Made by a program: the position numbers and the translations under genes. The notes beneath the pieces were generated by a model. It was not told the origin of the DNA. It saw only the letters and a program-made list of their open reading frames with translations, and searched no databases. DNA of 6,514 nt from Corynebacterium accolens (GTDB lineage: Bacteria > Actinomycetota > Actinomycetes > Mycobacteriales > Mycobacteriaceae). Below, piece by piece: positions 5,675-6,514 of this stretch (positions are counted from its first letter, which is position 1; every line of letters starts with the position of its first letter). The stretch lies in contig NZ_CP100376.1 in the NCBI RefSeq assembly GCF_030515985.1, forward strand, positions 1,140,515-1,147,028, written 5' to 3'.

Positions 5675-5923
5675 ATGAGTACCGAGAACGAAGATCCGAT
5701 CCGCACCGCCCACCAATGGCTTGAAGAAGCCGCGCGGCTATTAAACCTCGAGCCACATGAGGCCACGGCGCTGACCCGGGAACTGCTGGATTTAACCAAG
5801 GACGTGGCCCATACCCAGTCGCGGCCGGCAGCACCGTTGACGGCGTTCGTGGTGGGGTTGGCATCGGCAAGCACGGCAGAAGCCAAGGTAAATATCGAAA
5901 CCCTCAAGGAGGCGCTGAAGTAA
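5675..5923 (+). CDS. DUF6457 family protein, small molybdoenzyme-associated protein
   Basis: 82 residues, soluble, mostly helical, with no signal peptide or membrane segment. Seen: a tryptophan-containing helix near the N-terminus (HQWLEEAARLLNL, residues 13-25), LLDLTKDVAHTQSRPAAPLTAF (37-58) and VGLASA (60-65). The DVAH...RPAAPLT core matches what I remember of DUF6457, a small actinobacterial domain found alone or fused behind MobA-type nucleotidyltransferases. Its biochemical function is unknown to me. GAGGAG lies 8 nt before the ATG, fixing the start. Its TAA overlaps the fdhD ATG by one base (TAATG), so the two are surely cotranscribed and probably coupled. The context implies a role in molybdenum cofactor or formate dehydrogenase maturation. 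Confidence 0.85.
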   Translation: MSTENEDPIRTAHQWLEEAARLLNLEPHEATALTRELLDLTKDVAHTQSRPAAPLTAFVVGLASASTAEAKVNIETLKEALK

Positions 5924-6514
5924 TGGCCGGACGCAAGAATGCCACCTTCGCTGTCACGAAGGTCCGCTTGGGCGAGCATACGCAGGTAGATACCCGCGCC
6001 GATACCGTCGCCGGTGAGGAGCCGCTTGAGATTCGCGTGGGCGGGCAGACCATCACCACCACCATGCGCACCCCGGGCCACGATATTGAGCTGGCGCACG
6101 GTTTCCTCCACTCCGAGGGGCATATTGCCGCGCTTTCCAATGTCACCACTGCCCGCTACTGCGCCGGTTCCACCGTCGAGGGCATGAATACCTATAACCT
6201 GCTGGACATAGACTTGGTGAAGAATACGCCGTTGGACTTGAGCGATCTCCGCCTGACCACGACGACGTCCGCCTGCGGGGTGTGCGGCACTTCGTCCATC
6301 GAGGCGCTGGCAAAGAAGTCGCGCTACCCCATCCCCCAGATCCCCGTGGACCCACAGCTGGTGGTCCAGCTGCCGGAGAAGCTGCGCGCCGCCCAAAAGG
6401 AATTCCGCAAGACCGGCGGAATCCACGCCGCCGGCGCATTTACCCTCGAGGGTGAGCCGGTGGTCATCCGGGAGGACATCGGCAGGCACAACGCCGCCGA
6501 TAAGGTTATTGGCC
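5923..6514 (+). CDS. fdhD: Formate dehydrogenase accessory sulfurtransferase FdhD (3' partial)
   Basis: 197 codons are visible and the frame runs off the right edge; the full family length is about 270-300 residues. FdhD takes sulfur from a cysteine desulfurase (IscS in E. coli) and passes it to the bis-MGD molybdenum cofactor, which makes formate dehydrogenase active; it acts in the cytoplasm. Seen: EEPLEIRVGGQ (residues 32-42), TMRTPGHDIELAHGFLHSEG (47-66), the catalytic Cys pair in TSACGVCGTSS (C118 and C121, a CxxC), GGIHAAGAF and REDIGRHNAADKVIG (183-197). Both cysteines are present, so the enzyme looks active. AAGGAGG (5906-5912) lies 10 nt before the ATG, which overlaps the stop of the DUF6457 gene. 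In related genomes a formate dehydrogenase-like oxidoreductase gene is expected nearby, outside this window. Confidence 0.96.
   Translation, partial: MAGRKNATFAVTKVRLGEHTQVDTRADTVAGEEPLEIRVGGQTITTTMRTPGHDIELAHGFLHSEGHIAALSNVTTARYCAGSTVEGMNTYNLLDIDLVKNTPLDLSDLRLTTTTSACGVCGTSSIEALAKKSRYPIPQIPVDPQLVVQLPEKLRAAQKEFRKTGGIHAAGAFTLEGEPVVIREDIGRHNAADKVIG

Noticed and set aside
5524..6489. Minus-strand open frame of 321 codons opposite the DUF6457 gene and fdhD
   Set aside because: Both plus-strand genes have clear family motifs and ribosome sites; the antisense translation shows none.

Overview
The window looks like a piece of a Corynebacterium chromosome, or that of a close mycolate-containing actinobacterium. 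It has moderately high GC and typical corynebacterial ribosomal protein sequences. Its spc operon is split, as I recall from Corynebacterium genomes: a block rpsH-rplF-rplR-rpsE-rpmD-rplO stands apart from rplN/rplX/rplE and from secY, with formate-dehydrogenase maturation genes beside it. I cannot fix the species from sequence alone.

Left part (1-2343, + strand): a two-gene operon. The first gene, truncated by the window edge, is a SAM-dependent methyltransferase of the cyclopropane-fatty-acid synthase family. Eleven bases later comes a 500-residue FAD-binding oxidoreductase resembling DHCR24. This pairing is the known module for 10-methyl branched fatty acids (tuberculostearic acid): the methyltransferase adds a methylene to a C18:1 chain and the flavoenzyme reduces it. 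A perfect 14-bp hairpin with a T-run ends the operon.

Middle (2344-2676): a gap between convergent operons. It holds a small minus-strand reading frame (46 aa, hydrophobic N-terminus, no Lys or Arg), a 21-bp dyad just upstream of it, a GC-rich hairpin after it, and a long stem-loop just after rplO.

Centre (2677-5320, - strand): six ribosomal protein genes transcribed right to left, rpsH (S8), rplF (L6), rplR (L18), rpsE (S5), rpmD (L30), rplO (L15). Most are separated by only 3 nt, which suggests translational coupling. The operon appears to have its own promoter near 5455-5482 and a leader of about 130 nt that can fold and carries an open frame ending in an ATGA overlap with the rpsH start.

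Right part (5675-6514, + strand): a divergent pair, a small DUF6457 protein and the start of fdhD. FdhD is the sulfurtransferase that sulfurates the molybdenum cofactor of formate dehydrogenase. The two overlap by one base (TAATG), so they form a molybdoenzyme-maturation operon that probably continues past the window.

The genes are mostly known families. The less explained parts are the small lysine/arginine-free ORF with its upstream dyad, and the structured rpsH leader, which may replace the control lost when the spc operon was split.
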